From contig SVEQ01000016.1 of the NCBI GenBank assembly GCA_015057325.1, positions 1 through 61,205 of the forward strand: DNA of 61,205 bases. Reading direction: 5' to 3'. Shown piece after piece: positions 51,335 through 61,204 of the stretch (positions within the stretch are counted from its first letter, which is position 1; each line of letters starts with the position of its first letter). The notes below the pieces were generated by a model. It saw only the letters and a list, made by a program, of their open reading frames with translations, was not told the origin of the DNA and made no database searches. Origin of the DNA: Lachnospiraceae bacterium (GTDB lineage Bacteria; Bacillota; Clostridia; Lachnospirales; Lachnospiraceae). Position numbers and translations under genes: made by a program.

Positions 51335-52774
51335 TTACTGAATATTACAAGCTTTCGGAATTCTTATTGCAATAACAAATGCTACTCCGTCTTCAAGATT
51401 ATTAACGCGGTAATATCCGTTATGCTTTTCCACAATCTCTCTTACAATAGAGAGACCCAGTCCATAACCCTTCTTGCTACGGCCTCTTACCTTGTCAACC
51501 TTTCCAAACGGCTCCCATACGGTCTGTATATCCTCATCCGGGATAAAACTTCCTGAATTATATACAGTAAACTCGTAACAATCTTCATTTCTCTTTCCTG
51601 AAACTTTGATTATCGGAGGTTCCCCGGTAGCATACGTAACAGCATTTCTTATAAGATTATACACGGCACGTTCTGTCATAACGTAATCCGCATATATTAC
51701 ATCCTGCTCGTCATACTCTGTTTTAAACTGTATAACAGTATCCGGGTTTTCCTGATAAAATCTTTTCTCAAGTTCGCCAAAGAAACGCTTGGTTTCTAAC
51801 TTGTCACATTTAGGTTCACCATATTCCTGTTCAAGTTTGGAAAACTCTAACATCTCCTTAACAAGCATATCTATACGATTACTCTCATCGGAAATGATTT
51901 CACAATAAGAAACTGCCTTCTCGGGATTCTTTGTAACTATCGCTTTCATTCTGTCGGAATAACCCATAATAACTGCAATAGGTGACTTAATCTCATGGGA
52001 TAAGTTTCTTACCAAACGCTTTCTTTTCTCAATATCTTCCTGCATCTGCTCAATATTATCCTGCAAATGCTCAGACATTTTGTTGACAGCATCTGAAAGC
52101 TTTCCTAACTCATCATCGCAACACACATCTACTCTCGTATCAAACTCAAGATTTGATATATGCTCAGCTGCATCCGTAATCTGTTCAAGCGGTGTAGTGA
52201 AATGATACGTCCATTTATGTACAATAATAAGTCCGATAACAAGTATTACCACTCCGGCAATAAGTTCGAAAAGCATTGTAATCTTTAATGAATTCTGTAA
52301 ACTCCTGTAGGAACGGGATAAAACCGCATATCTGTCAGGTGCAACCCTATGAATGAGATATATCCTTATCCCGTCACGATTCCTTTTTCCAAGAGTTCTG
52401 CTTGATGAGAAGGTTTCCCCCGCATCTAACGCCTCTTTATTGTCAAACAATAATTTGTAGGCGGGGTTATTATAATCAACCTTCTTTTTTTCTTTGAGTG
52501 TATCAGAGGTTGACGCAATAATATTACCCTCACCGTCCGCAATGGTAATACGCGTATTAATATCCTCTTCTATCTGCTCCATGTATTCACGGAATTCATA
52601 ATCGCTGATATCAAGATTTTCTATCTCGTCAGCAATTTTATCCAGTTGCATTGTCCAGCATTTTACGGAAAATGGTATCATCAAAAAATTAGTAAGTGTA
52701 ATATTAAGCAAAATAGATCCACCCAGCATAAAAATACCAAACAGAATAAATCTTAACTTTATCGAATGTTTCAT
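51335..52774 (-). CDS. Sensor histidine kinase
   Basis: 479 residues. Membrane helices at about 8-34 and 170-190 flank an extracytoplasmic sensor domain of about 130 residues. HAMP (about 190-245), then dimerisation box with His260 (RNLSHEIKSPIAVIMGYSDRM) and the ATPase domain with NLIRNAVTYA (N box) and GYGLGLSIVREIVEKHNG (G box). It overlaps the regulator gene by 4 bases, so they are a cognate pair. The signal is not evident. Confidence 0.95.
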   Translation of the reverse strand: MKHSIKLRFILFGIFMLGGSILLNITLTNFLMIPFSVKCWTMQLDKIADEIENLDISDYEFREYMEQIEEDINTRITIADGEGNIIASTSDTLKEKKKVDYNNPAYKLLFDNKEALDAGETFSSSRTLGKRNRDGIRIYLIHRVAPDRYAVLSRSYRSLQNSLKITMLFELIAGVVILVIGLIIVHKWTYHFTTPLEQITDAAEHISNLEFDTRVDVCCDDELGKLSDAVNKMSEHLQDNIEQMQEDIEKRKRLVRNLSHEIKSPIAVIMGYSDRMKAIVTKNPEKAVSYCEIISDESNRIDMLVKEMLEFSKLEQEYGEPKCDKLETKRFFGELEKRFYQENPDTVIQFKTEYDEQDVIYADYVMTERAVYNLIRNAVTYATGEPPIIKVSGKRNEDCYEFTVYNSGSFIPDEDIQTVWEPFGKVDKVRGRSKKGYGLGLSIVREIVEKHNGYYRVNNLEDGVAFVIAIRIPKACNIQ

Positions 52775-53445
52775 TCATTCACCTCAAAACAATAACCTGT
52801 ACCACGAACCGTCTTAATATAATTACCTGCATCTCCTATTTTGGCACGAAGCATCTTAATATGGGTATCTATTGTTCTTATATCACCTTCGTAGTCAAAG
52901 CCCCATATTCTGTCCAATATTGTTTCTCTTGTAAGAACAATATTTTTGTTATTAACAAGAAGCTCCATAAGAAGATATTCCTTATTGTTAAGCACAACCT
53001 CTGTGCCATTGACATAAACCTTGTGAGCCGGAGGATCAATCTTAAGCATACCAAATTCCATAGTATCCAAATCTTCTGCCTTACTAAGCTTTAACAGGTT
53101 CTTAATTCTCTCTGTTAATATATCATAGTGGAATGGCTTGCTGACATAATCGTTGGCACCATTTCTAAGCGCGCTAAGTTCACTTGCCGAATCGCCAAGT
53201 GCCGTAAGCATAAGAACAGGCATATCGGATTTCTCACGTATTTCCTTAAGAACTCCCATACCATCTGTTCCGGGCATCATAATATCAAGTATTGCCAAAG
53301 AAAGATTCTGGTTGTTCCAAAAGATATCTATTGCCTCATCTCCGTCCTCTGCGGCAAAAACCTCATACCCTTCTTCTTCCAATACCTCTTTTACAAGATT
53401 TCTCAATAATTCATCATCATCTGCCAACAATATATTAACTGCCAT
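52771..53445 (-). CDS. OmpR/PhoB-family response regulator
   Basis: 224 residues. Receiver with Asp9-Asp10, phospho-acceptor Asp54 (LAILDIMMPGTDG) and conserved Lys in YVSKPF. The C-terminal winged helix (about 125-224) ends RTIDTHIKMLRAKIGDAGNYIKTVRGTGYCFE. All key residues intact, unlike the two Spo0A-type proteins. Partner of the histidine kinase downstream. Confidence 0.96.
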   Translation of the reverse strand: MAVNILLADDDELLRNLVKEVLEEEGYEVFAAEDGDEAIDIFWNNQNLSLAILDIMMPGTDGMGVLKEIREKSDMPVLMLTALGDSASELSALRNGANDYVSKPFHYDILTERIKNLLKLSKAEDLDTMEFGMLKIDPPAHKVYVNGTEVVLNNKEYLLMELLVNNKNIVLTRETILDRIWGFDYEGDIRTIDTHIKMLRAKIGDAGNYIKTVRGTGYCFEVNE

Positions 53446-53510
53446 ACAATACCTCCCAATTATGAATTACAATTAGCTTATTCTATAATAACCCATAATT
53501 GTGTAATAAA

Positions 53511-53543
53511 GAAGAAAAGGTGCGGAAAAAATTCCCGCACCTT
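53511..53543 (-). terminator. Terminator after serA
   Basis: AAGGTGCGG (53517-53525) / CCGCACCTT (53535-53543), perfect 9-bp stem, then TTTTCTTC on the minus strand. It ends the serC-serA transcript. Confidence 0.85.
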
Positions 53544-53565
53544 GTTATATTTTCGTTTGCTAATA

Positions 53566-54729
53566 TTATCCTATTACTCTTACCTTAACAACGCCTTCAA
53601 CTGCCTCGATATCAGACTTGTCGCTGTCTGAAACTGCAGACTCAACATCTAAGATTGTGTAAGCCCAGTCACCCTTTGACTTACTAACCATGTTAGAAAT
53701 GTTGATACCGTCTTTTGAGAATACTCCTGTAAATCTTGTAAGCATATCAGGAATGTTCTTATGACAGATACAAACTCTTGCTGCTGTCTCACACTTACCG
53801 GCATCACAAGCAGGATAGTTTACAGAGTTCTTGATATTACCGTTCTCAATGAAATCTACAATCTGCTTAACTGCCATAATAGCACAGTTATCTTCAGACT
53901 CATCTGTTGAAGCTCCAAGGTGAGGAAGTGTAATAACATTATCAACACCGGCAATTGCAGGGTTCGGGAAGTCAGTTACATACTTCTTAACCTTGCCTGA
54001 TGCAAGAGCCTCTTTCATATCCTCATCATTAACGAGTACGTCTCTAGCAAAGTTTAAGATTCTTACTCCGTCCTTCATCATTGCAAATGCTTCCTTGTTA
54101 AGCATTCCCTTTGTGCTGTCGAGTGCAGGAACATGAACTGTTATGTAATCACACTCTTTATAAATGTCCTCGATGTTTTTGATGTGCTTAATATGGCGTG
54201 AAAGTGACCATGCAGCATCAATTGAAACATATGGATCATATCCATATACTTCCATACCAAGACGGAAAGCAATGTTGGCAACCTTAGCACCAATTGCACC
54301 AAGACCGATTACACCAAGCTTCTTGCCTGCAATCTCGTTACCTGCATATTCCTTCTTCTGCTTCTCTACCTTCTTAGCGATATCTGCATCAGTTGCATTT
54401 TCCTTAACCCAGTTATATCCACCCATAAGGTCACGTGAAGCAAGCATAAGACCTGCAACAACCAACTCCTTAACACCGTTAGCGTTAGCACCAGGTGTAT
54501 TAAATACAACGATACCTTTGTTAGCGCAATCCTCAAGAGGAATATTGTTAACACCTGCACCCGCTCTTGCTATTGCAACAAGGCTCTCAGGCATTTCCAT
54601 GTCATGCATTGAAGCAGAACGTACAAGTACCGCATCAGCGCCTGCCATATCCTCTGTTATCTCGTAATTATCTGAAAATAAATCAAGTCCGCATGCTGCG
54701 ATTGGATTTAAACATTTAACTTTAGCCAT
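53566..54729 (-). CDS. serA: D-3-phosphoglycerate dehydrogenase
   Basis: 387 residues. First step of serine synthesis. NAD-binding GKKLGVIGLGAIGAKVANIA, catalytic region ARAGAGVNNIPLEDC, NFARDVLVND (where many homologues have NxARG), LPHLGASTDESEDNCA with catalytic His, and a C-terminal ACT domain (about 315-387). The start overlaps the serC stop by one base (TAATG), so translation is coupled. Confidence 0.96.
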   Translation of the reverse strand: MAKVKCLNPIAACGLDLFSDNYEITEDMAGADAVLVRSASMHDMEMPESLVAIARAGAGVNNIPLEDCANKGIVVFNTPGANANGVKELVVAGLMLASRDLMGGYNWVKENATDADIAKKVEKQKKEYAGNEIAGKKLGVIGLGAIGAKVANIAFRLGMEVYGYDPYVSIDAAWSLSRHIKHIKNIEDIYKECDYITVHVPALDSTKGMLNKEAFAMMKDGVRILNFARDVLVNDEDMKEALASGKVKKYVTDFPNPAIAGVDNVITLPHLGASTDESEDNCAIMAVKQIVDFIENGNIKNSVNYPACDAGKCETAARVCICHKNIPDMLTRFTGVFSKDGINISNMVSKSKGDWAYTILDVESAVSDSDKSDIEAVEGVVKVRVIG

Positions 54730-55811
54730 TATGCATTCTCCTCCTCGAACTTCTTCATGAACTCTACAAGCTTCTCAACGCCCTCGATTGGCATTGCATT
54801 GTAGATAGAGGCACGCATACCACCAACTGTTCTATGACCCTTAAGGTTAACAAAACCTGCTGCTGTAGCTTCCTTAACGAACTTAGCATCAAGTTCCTCA
54901 TTACCTGTTACGAAAGGTACGTTCATAAGTGAACGGTCTTCCTTTACAACAGTACCCTTGAAAAGCTTAGAAGAATCAAGGAAATCATAAAGAATAGCTG
55001 CCTTCTTCTCATTGTGAACCTTCATTGCCTCAAGTCCACCCATCTCTTTAACCCACTTAAATACCTTACCACAGATATAAATACCGTAGCATGGAGGTGT
55101 GTTGTAAAGTGAATCTGCATCAGCCTGAGTCTTATACTTAAGCATTGTTGGAGTACCCTCCATAACGTCATCACGGATAAGGTCCTCACGAATAATAACA
55201 ACTACAACACCTGCAGGTCCAACATTCTTCTGAACACCAAAGTAAATGAGACCGTAATCTTCTACATTTACAGGCTGTGAAAGAATGTCTGAAGACATAT
55301 CTGCTACAAGAATCTTACCCTTTGTGTTAGGAAGCTTCTTATATGTTGTTCCGTAAATTGTGTTGTTATGACAAATATATACATAGTCTGCATCATCATC
55401 AATATCAAGATCTGAACAATCAGGAATATAAGAGAAAGTCTTATCTGCTGATGAAGCAACTGCCTTAGCGTTACCGTACTTCTTAGCTTCCTCATAAGCC
55501 TTCTTAGCCCACTGTCCTGTAATGATGTAATCTGCAACACCATTCTTCATAAGGTTCATAGGAATTGCGGCAAACTGCTGTGATGCACCGCCCTGTAAAA
55601 AGAGCACTTTGTAATTATCCGGAATATTCATAAGGTCACGAAGATCCTTCTCTGCTGTCTGGATAATCTCCTCAAATGCTTTTGAACGGTGGCTCATCTC
55701 CATTACGCTCATTCCTGTTCCGTTGTAGTTAAGCATTTCGTCTGCTGCCTGCTTTAATACAACCTCAGGTAATATTGATGGTCCTGCTGAAAAATTATAA
55801 ACTCTTTCCAT
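54729..55811 (-). CDS. serC: Phosphoserine aminotransferase
   Basis: 360 residues. Class V PLP enzyme, second step of serine synthesis. NFSAGPSILPEVVLKQAADEM, MSVMEMSHRSKAFEEI, FLQGGASQQFAAIPMN, and the PLP Lys in YFGVQKNVGPAG. The C-terminus reads HRTVGGMRASIYNAMPIEGV. It follows ilvB by 32 bases, so serine and branched-chain genes may share a transcript. Confidence 0.97.
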   Translation of the reverse strand: MERVYNFSAGPSILPEVVLKQAADEMLNYNGTGMSVMEMSHRSKAFEEIIQTAEKDLRDLMNIPDNYKVLFLQGGASQQFAAIPMNLMKNGVADYIITGQWAKKAYEEAKKYGNAKAVASSADKTFSYIPDCSDLDIDDDADYVYICHNNTIYGTTYKKLPNTKGKILVADMSSDILSQPVNVEDYGLIYFGVQKNVGPAGVVVVIIREDLIRDDVMEGTPTMLKYKTQADADSLYNTPPCYGIYICGKVFKWVKEMGGLEAMKVHNEKKAAILYDFLDSSKLFKGTVVKEDRSLMNVPFVTGNEELDAKFVKEATAAGFVNLKGHRTVGGMRASIYNAMPIEGVEKLVEFMKKFEEENA

Positions 55812-55843
55812 TTTATTTAATCCTCCTGGATATTATTATCTTA

Positions 55844-57529
55844 TTATTTATCAAGGTCTTCTTCTGAGAAGCATGTAGATATTGGCTGACCTGCTGCAAC
55901 CATAGGCCATACCTTATCATCTTTTTCGATCTGTGCATCAATCACGCAGGGCTTGCCTGATTTCAACGCTTTCTTAAATGCTTTCTCAAACTCATCAAGA
56001 GTTGTTGCCTTAAATGCCAACGCACCCATGCCCTCTGAGATTTTAACAAAATCTACGGAATCGTCAAGTACTGTGTTGGAATATCTCTCTTCGTAGAACA
56101 ATGTCTGCCACTGTCTAACCATTCCCAAAACATGGTTATTAATTACAACCTGAATTATAGGAATGTTGTAACGAGCAGCTGTCATAAGCTCATTCATGTT
56201 CATACGGAAGCAACCGTCTCCGGCGATATTAATAACTGTCTTTTCAGGCTTACCAACCTTAGCACCGATACATGCACCAAGTCCGTATCCCATAGTTCCA
56301 AGACCACCTGAAGTAAGAAGCTGTCTAGGCTCTTTGTAGTTATACATCTGAGCTGCCCACATCTGATGCTGTCCAACATCTGTTGTAATAATTGCATCAC
56401 CCTTTGTAAGCTTGTATATCTTCTCAATCGCTGTAGGACCTGTAAGTATATCCTTAGGATATGAAGAAGGATACTTTTTCTTGAGTTCATCAATCTCCTT
56501 AAGCCACTCTTTGTTATTCTTCTGCTCAAGCTTAGCATTTAACTTCTTAAGAATCTCTTTTGCGTCACCAATGATACTTGCATCAACAACAATATTCTTG
56601 TTAATCTCAGCAGCATCTACGTCTATCTGAACAATCTTAGCATTGTTGGCAAACTTCTTTGCATTACCGATAACTCGGTCTGAGAAACGTCCGCCTACAA
56701 CTATTAACAGGTCTGACTGTGTCACACCGAAGTTAGAAGCCTTTGATCCATGCATACCAACCATTCCGGTATAGTGCGAATCAGTTCCGTCAAATACACC
56801 TTTACCCATCAAGGTATCACATACAGGAGCATCTACAAGCTTAGCAAACTTTCTAAACTCCTTATATGCACCGGAAGCTACTGCACCGCCTCCTACCATA
56901 ATGAATGGCTTCTTAGCCTTACCAATCATTTTGACAACCGTATCAATGTCTTCTTCCTTGATTGTCTTGGTGATAGGCTCGATTTTCTCCGGTTTCTTGT
57001 ATTCGTAATCAGCAAGATTAGCGGTTACGTCCTTAGTAATATCTACAAGAACGGGACCCGGTCTTCCACTTGCAGCAATCTTAAATGCACGTCTTAAAGT
57101 ATCAGCTAACTCATGTACATTCTTAACGATAAAGCTGTGCTTTGTTACAGGCATTACTACACCTGCAATATCAATCTCCTGGAAAGAATCCTTACCAAGC
57201 ATAGACACACCTACGTTAGCTGTAATTGCAACAAGAGGTATTGAATCCATATATGCTGTAGCAATTCCGGTAACTAAGTTAGTTGCACCCGGTCCTGAAG
57301 TTGCCATACAAACACCAACCTTACCGGTTGCTCTTGCATAGCCATCTGCAGCATGACTTGCACCCTGCTCGTGAGAGGTAAGAATATGCTTAATCTCGTC
57401 CTGATGCTTGTAAAGAGCATCATACACATTAAGGATAGTTCCTCCCGGATAACCGAACACGGTATCAACACCCTGTTCCTTCAGACATTCAATTACGATT
57501 TCTGAACCTGTTAATTGTTTCATCTTCAT
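55844..57529 (-). CDS. ilvB: Acetolactate synthase, large (catalytic) subunit
   Basis: 561 residues from the ATG at 57529 (a second ATG at 57523 is also possible, both behind AAGGAG). First common step of valine, leucine and isoleucine synthesis. TPP/FAD/Mg fold with GYPGGTILNVYDAL, catalytic Glu in LTSHEQGASHAADGYARATG, GDGCFRMNMNELMTA (TPP/Mg) and NNHVLGMVRQWQ. No ilvN (regulatory subunit) or ilvC gene is adjacent, so feedback control must come from a subunit encoded elsewhere. Confidence 0.96.
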   Translation of the reverse strand: MKMKQLTGSEIVIECLKEQGVDTVFGYPGGTILNVYDALYKHQDEIKHILTSHEQGASHAADGYARATGKVGVCMATSGPGATNLVTGIATAYMDSIPLVAITANVGVSMLGKDSFQEIDIAGVVMPVTKHSFIVKNVHELADTLRRAFKIAASGRPGPVLVDITKDVTANLADYEYKKPEKIEPITKTIKEEDIDTVVKMIGKAKKPFIMVGGGAVASGAYKEFRKFAKLVDAPVCDTLMGKGVFDGTDSHYTGMVGMHGSKASNFGVTQSDLLIVVGGRFSDRVIGNAKKFANNAKIVQIDVDAAEINKNIVVDASIIGDAKEILKKLNAKLEQKNNKEWLKEIDELKKKYPSSYPKDILTGPTAIEKIYKLTKGDAIITTDVGQHQMWAAQMYNYKEPRQLLTSGGLGTMGYGLGACIGAKVGKPEKTVINIAGDGCFRMNMNELMTAARYNIPIIQVVINNHVLGMVRQWQTLFYEERYSNTVLDDSVDFVKISEGMGALAFKATTLDEFEKAFKKALKSGKPCVIDAQIEKDDKVWPMVAAGQPISTCFSEEDLDK

Positions 57530-57631
57530 CAAACTCCTTAATCATATATTACATTAGTACATTCTTTTCATGAAACACATACACAATCATATAGTTTTAT
57601 AATGATTTTGTAAAGTATTAATTTTATTTTT

Positions 57632-59293
57632 TTACAGCTCTAATACTGCTCCGCGGTTACCTGATGTTACCATCTTTGAATATCTTGCAAGATATCCTGT
57701 TGTAACCTTAGGTTCTCTTGGTGTCCAAGCAGCTTTTCTCTTAGCAAGTTCTTCCTCTGAAACATCAAGCTCTAAGCTGTGATTATCAATATCAATCTTA
57801 ATGATATCGCCTTCCTCAACAAATGCGATAGGGCCGCCAACTGCTGCCTCAGGAGATACATGACCGATAGATGCTCCACGGCTTGCACCTGAGAAACGTC
57901 CGTCGGTAATAAGTGCAACAGACGAACCAAGTCCCATACCTGCAATAGCTGATGTAGGGTTGAGCATCTCTCTCATTCCCGGACCACCCTTAGGGCCTTC
58001 GTAACGGATAACTACTACATCACCCTCAACAATCTTACCGCCCTTGATAGCATTTATTGCATCTTCCTCGCAATCAAATACTCTTGCAGGACCTTCATGC
58101 TTAAGCATTTCAGGTACAACTGCGGAACGCTTAACCACAGAACCGTCCGGTGCAAGGTTACCCTTAAGAACTGCAAGTCCGCCTGTTTCTGAATATGGAT
58201 TATCAAGTGGTCTGATTACCTCAGGGTTCTTATTGGTATATCCCTCTACTGCCTCGCCGATTGTCTTACCAGTTACAGTCATACAATTCTCATTGATAAG
58301 TCCTTTACTCTTTAACTGATTAATAACCGCATATACTCCACCGGCTTCATTTAAATCTTCCATATAAGTAGGACCTGCAGGAGCAAGGTGGCAAAGGTTA
58401 GGTGTCTTTGCGCTTACTTCATTAGCAAGTGCGATATCAAAATCAAATCCGATCTCATGAGCGATTGCAGGAATATGAAGCATTGAGTTTGTTGAACAAC
58501 CAAGTGCCATATCAACTGTAAGTGCATTCATAATAGCATCCTTTGTAATAATGTCTCTTGGACGGATATCTTTCTTAAGCATGTCCATAACAGCGTAACC
58601 TGCACGCTTAGCAAGCTTAAGTCTCTCTGAATATACTGCAGGAATTGTTCCGTTACCCGGAAGTCCCATACCAAGTGCCTCTGTAAGACAGTTCATAGAG
58701 TTTGCAGTATACATTCCCGAACACGAACCACATGTCGGACAAGTCTTACACTCATACTCATATACATCTTCTTCTGTCATTGTTCCTGCCGCATAAGAAC
58801 CAACAGCCTCAAACATTGAAGAAAGTGATGTCTTATGTCCCTTAACATGACCTGCAAGCATCGGACCACCTGATACGAATACGGTAGGTACATTAACTCT
58901 TGCTGCTGCCATTAAAAGACCGGGTACATTCTTATCACAGTTAGGAATCATAACAAGTGCATCAAACTGATGGGCAATTGCCATACACTCTGTCGAATCT
59001 GCAATCAAATCTCTTGTTACAAGAGAATACTTCATTCCAACATGTCCCATTGCAATACCGTCACAAACTGCAATTGCAGGGAACATTACAGGCACACCGC
59101 CTGCTTCTGCTACACCAAGCTTAACTGCCTGTGCTATTTTATCAAGATTCATATGTCCCGGTACGATCTCGTTGTATGAACATACGATACCAACCATAGG
59201 TTTCTTCATTTCCTCATCAGTCATGCCAAGGGCATTAAATAATGAACGATGAGGTGCCTGCTGCATTCCTGCTTTAACATTATCACTCTTCAT
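57632..59293 (-). CDS. ilvD: Dihydroxy-acid dehydratase
   Basis: 553 residues from the ATG at 59293, AAAGGAGTGA upstream (a GTG at 59302 is the alternative). Fe-S dehydratase of branched-chain amino acid synthesis. Cluster cysteines lie in [29 protein letters not shown], with [14 protein letters not shown] and [21 protein letters not shown] at the end. It follows leuB by 17 bases. Confidence 0.97.
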   Translation of the reverse strand: MKSDNVKAGMQQAPHRSLFNALGMTDEEMKKPMVGIVCSYNEIVPGHMNLDKIAQAVKLGVAEAGGVPVMFPAIAVCDGIAMGHVGMKYSLVTRDLIADSTECMAIAHQFDALVMIPNCDKNVPGLLMAAARVNVPTVFVSGGPMLAGHVKGHKTSLSSMFEAVGSYAAGTMTEEDVYEYECKTCPTCGSCSGMYTANSMNCLTEALGMGLPGNGTIPAVYSERLKLAKRAGYAVMDMLKKDIRPRDIITKDAIMNALTVDMALGCSTNSMLHIPAIAHEIGFDFDIALANEVSAKTPNLCHLAPAGPTYMEDLNEAGGVYAVINQLKSKGLINENCMTVTGKTIGEAVEGYTNKNPEVIRPLDNPYSETGGLAVLKGNLAPDGSVVKRSAVVPEMLKHEGPARVFDCEEDAINAIKGGKIVEGDVVVIRYEGPKGGPGMREMLNPTSAIAGMGLGSSVALITDGRFSGASRGASIGHVSPEAAVGGPIAFVEEGDIIKIDIDNHSLELDVSEEELAKRKAAWTPREPKVTTGYLARYSKMVTSGNRGAVLEL

Positions 59294-59310
59294 AATTGTC
59301 ACTCCTTTTC

Positions 59311-60393
59311 TTAAACACGCTCCGCAATGAGGGTTCCCATCTCGTCACATTTAACCTGTGGCTCGCCCGGCTTTGCGAGGTCAATTGTTCTGTAGCCTTC
59401 GGCTAATACTTTCTTGACTGCGTCTTCGATTGCATCTGCCTCTTTATCAAGGTCGAATGTGTAGCGAAGCATCATGGCTGCGCTTAATATCGTTGCAATC
59501 GGATTTGCTATGTTCTTGCCTGCGATATCCGGTGCGGATCCGCCTGATGGCTCATACATTCCAAACTTAGTTTCATTAAGTGATGCAGAAGGAAGCATTC
59601 CGATTGAACCTGTAATCTGTGAAGCCTCATCCGATAAAATATCTCCGAACATGTTCTCTGTAAGAACAACGTCAAACTGTGCAGGATCCTTTACAAGCTG
59701 CATTGCACAGTTGTCAACGAGCATTACTCCGTATTCAACCTCAGGATAGTCCTTTGAAACCTCTTCTACTACTTTTCTCCAGAGTCTTGATGAATCAAGT
59801 ACGTTTGCCTTATCAATAAGAGTTACTTTCTTACGACGCTTCATTGCAATATCAAATCCCTTGATAGCAATTCTTCTGATTTCATTCTCGTTATAAGTAA
59901 GAGTATCAACTGCTGTCATAACTCCGTCAATTTCTTTTGTGTATCGCTCTCCGAAGTAAAGACCGCCTGTAAGTTCTCTCATCATCATCATGTCAAATCC
60001 ACGCTCGGCAACCTCTGCCTTTAATGGACATGCATCCTTAAGTTCAGGATAAAGATATGCAGGACGTAAGTTTGCAAACAAACCAAGTTCTTTTCTAATC
60101 TTAAGAAGTCCTGCCTCAGGACGCTTATTAGGAGGAAGCTTATACCAAGGTGATGTCTGTGTGTTACCACCGATTGAACCCAAAAGAACAGCGTCTTTTG
60201 ACTTCGCAATATTAACTGCCTCATCTGTTAAAGGCTCTCCTGTTGCATCTATAGAGCATCCGCCCATTAAAATCTGTTCATAGTTAAATGTGTGTCCGTA
60301 TTTTGCACCAACCGCATCAAGCACTTTCATTGCTTCGGTTACAATTTCAGGACCTATACCGTCACCTTTGATGACTGCCAAATTACATACCAT
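59311..60393 (-). CDS. leuB: 3-Isopropylmalate dehydrogenase
   Basis: 360 residues. Oxidative decarboxylation in leucine synthesis. N-terminal [37 protein letters not shown] (substrate arginine region), [40 protein letters not shown], and [31 protein letters not shown] precedes the ATG. Confidence 0.98.
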   Translation of the reverse strand: MVCNLAVIKGDGIGPEIVTEAMKVLDAVGAKYGHTFNYEQILMGGCSIDATGEPLTDEAVNIAKSKDAVLLGSIGGNTQTSPWYKLPPNKRPEAGLLKIRKELGLFANLRPAYLYPELKDACPLKAEVAERGFDMMMMRELTGGLYFGERYTKEIDGVMTAVDTLTYNENEIRRIAIKGFDIAMKRRKKVTLIDKANVLDSSRLWRKVVEEVSKDYPEVEYGVMLVDNCAMQLVKDPAQFDVVLTENMFGDILSDEASQITGSIGMLPSASLNETKFGMYEPSGGSAPDIAGKNIANPIATILSAAMMLRYTFDLDKEADAIEDAVKKVLAEGYRTIDLAKPGEPQVKCDEMGTLIAERV

Positions 60394-60458
60394 TTTACCA
60401 AACTCCTTTTATACATATAATCATATTACTGTTATTCATTTAAACGGCTATATACATA

Positions 60459-60947
60459 TTAGTTCTTAGCATTGATTGAATTAATAAGTCCGCCACTTGT
60501 AATAATATTCTGCATAAATGGTGGAAATGCCTGACCTTTATACTCTGTGCCCTTGGTTCTGTCATATATCATACCGCTGTCAAAATCAATCTCCACATCA
60601 TCTCCTGCTTCGATTTCCTTTGCTGCCTCAGGGCACTCAATAATCGGAAGTCCGATGTTAATTGCATTACGATAGAATATTCTTGCAAATGTTTCCGCGA
60701 TAACGCAGCTTATTCCACTTGCCTTAATAGCAATCGGTGCATGCTCTCTTGAAGAACCGCAACCGAAGTTCTTGTTTGCGACCATTATATCTCCCTCTTT
60801 AACACGATTAACAAAATCCGGGTCGATATCCTCCATGCAATTCTTTGCAAGTTCATTAGGATCTGACGAGTTTAAGTATCTTGCAGGGATTATAACGTCT
60901 GTATCAACATTATCTCCATATTTATGTACTGTACCATGTGCTTTCAT
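60459..60947 (-). CDS. leuD: 3-Isopropylmalate dehydratase small subunit
   Basis: 162 residues from the ATG at 60947, chosen because AAAGGAG lies eight bases upstream; the ATG at 60953 and TTG at 60965 sit on or too near that site. LeuD swivel domain with [35 protein letters not shown] and [15 protein letters not shown]. It needs LeuC for activity, and no leuC lies in the window: the 258 bases before the gene hold a palindromic element instead. Confidence 0.96.
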   Translation of the reverse strand: MKAHGTVHKYGDNVDTDVIIPARYLNSSDPNELAKNCMEDIDPDFVNRVKEGDIMVANKNFGCGSSREHAPIAIKASGISCVIAETFARIFYRNAINIGLPIIECPEAAKEIEAGDDVEIDFDSGMIYDRTKGTEYKGQAFPPFMQNIITSGGLINSINAKN

Positions 60948-60980
60948 TATCATTTCTCCTTTCAAATTTCAATTATTGCT

Positions 60981-61204
60981 GTTTAGTTACATTTTACGAG
61001 CGAAACTTCTAATTATTTAAAGCGTCTCTTATGATTGCAGTTCCAACGCAGGCACGCTTCCGCCCGTTTTGAGCGCAACGGTACTAAACTCGCATTTCAT
61101 GCTCATTAAGTACCGGCGGTCAAAAAGGACCTGCTCATGGATACTGCAACATAATTCGACGCATGATATACGCTATGAAGTTTCGCATGAAAATGTCCCT
61201 AAAC
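60981..61204. repeat. 224-bp palindromic (MITE-like or structured-RNA) element upstream of leuD
   Basis: The ends form imperfect inverted repeats of about 28 bases (60981-61009 and 61177-61204), each starting GTTTAG, sharing ACATTTT, and ending in an identical GCGAAACTTC. Between them further arms pair in order toward the centre: GCGTC 61022-61026 with 61158-61162; 61029-61041 with 61143-61154; GCAGG 61048-61052 with 61130-61134; CCGCC 61060-61064 with 61115-61119; CGGTACT 61079-61085 with 61109-61115; and GCAT 61092-61095 with 61099-61102. The whole folds as one long hairpin centred near 61093. The right end lies against the window edge, so target-site duplications cannot be judged. The short frame inside is not a convincing gene. 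Confidence 0.8.

Noticed and set aside
61030-61185. Small ORF inside the palindrome on the minus strand (ending TGGSVPALELQS)
   Set aside because: About 47 codons between stops, only late Met codons, no RBS; the sequence is explained by the fold-back structure.
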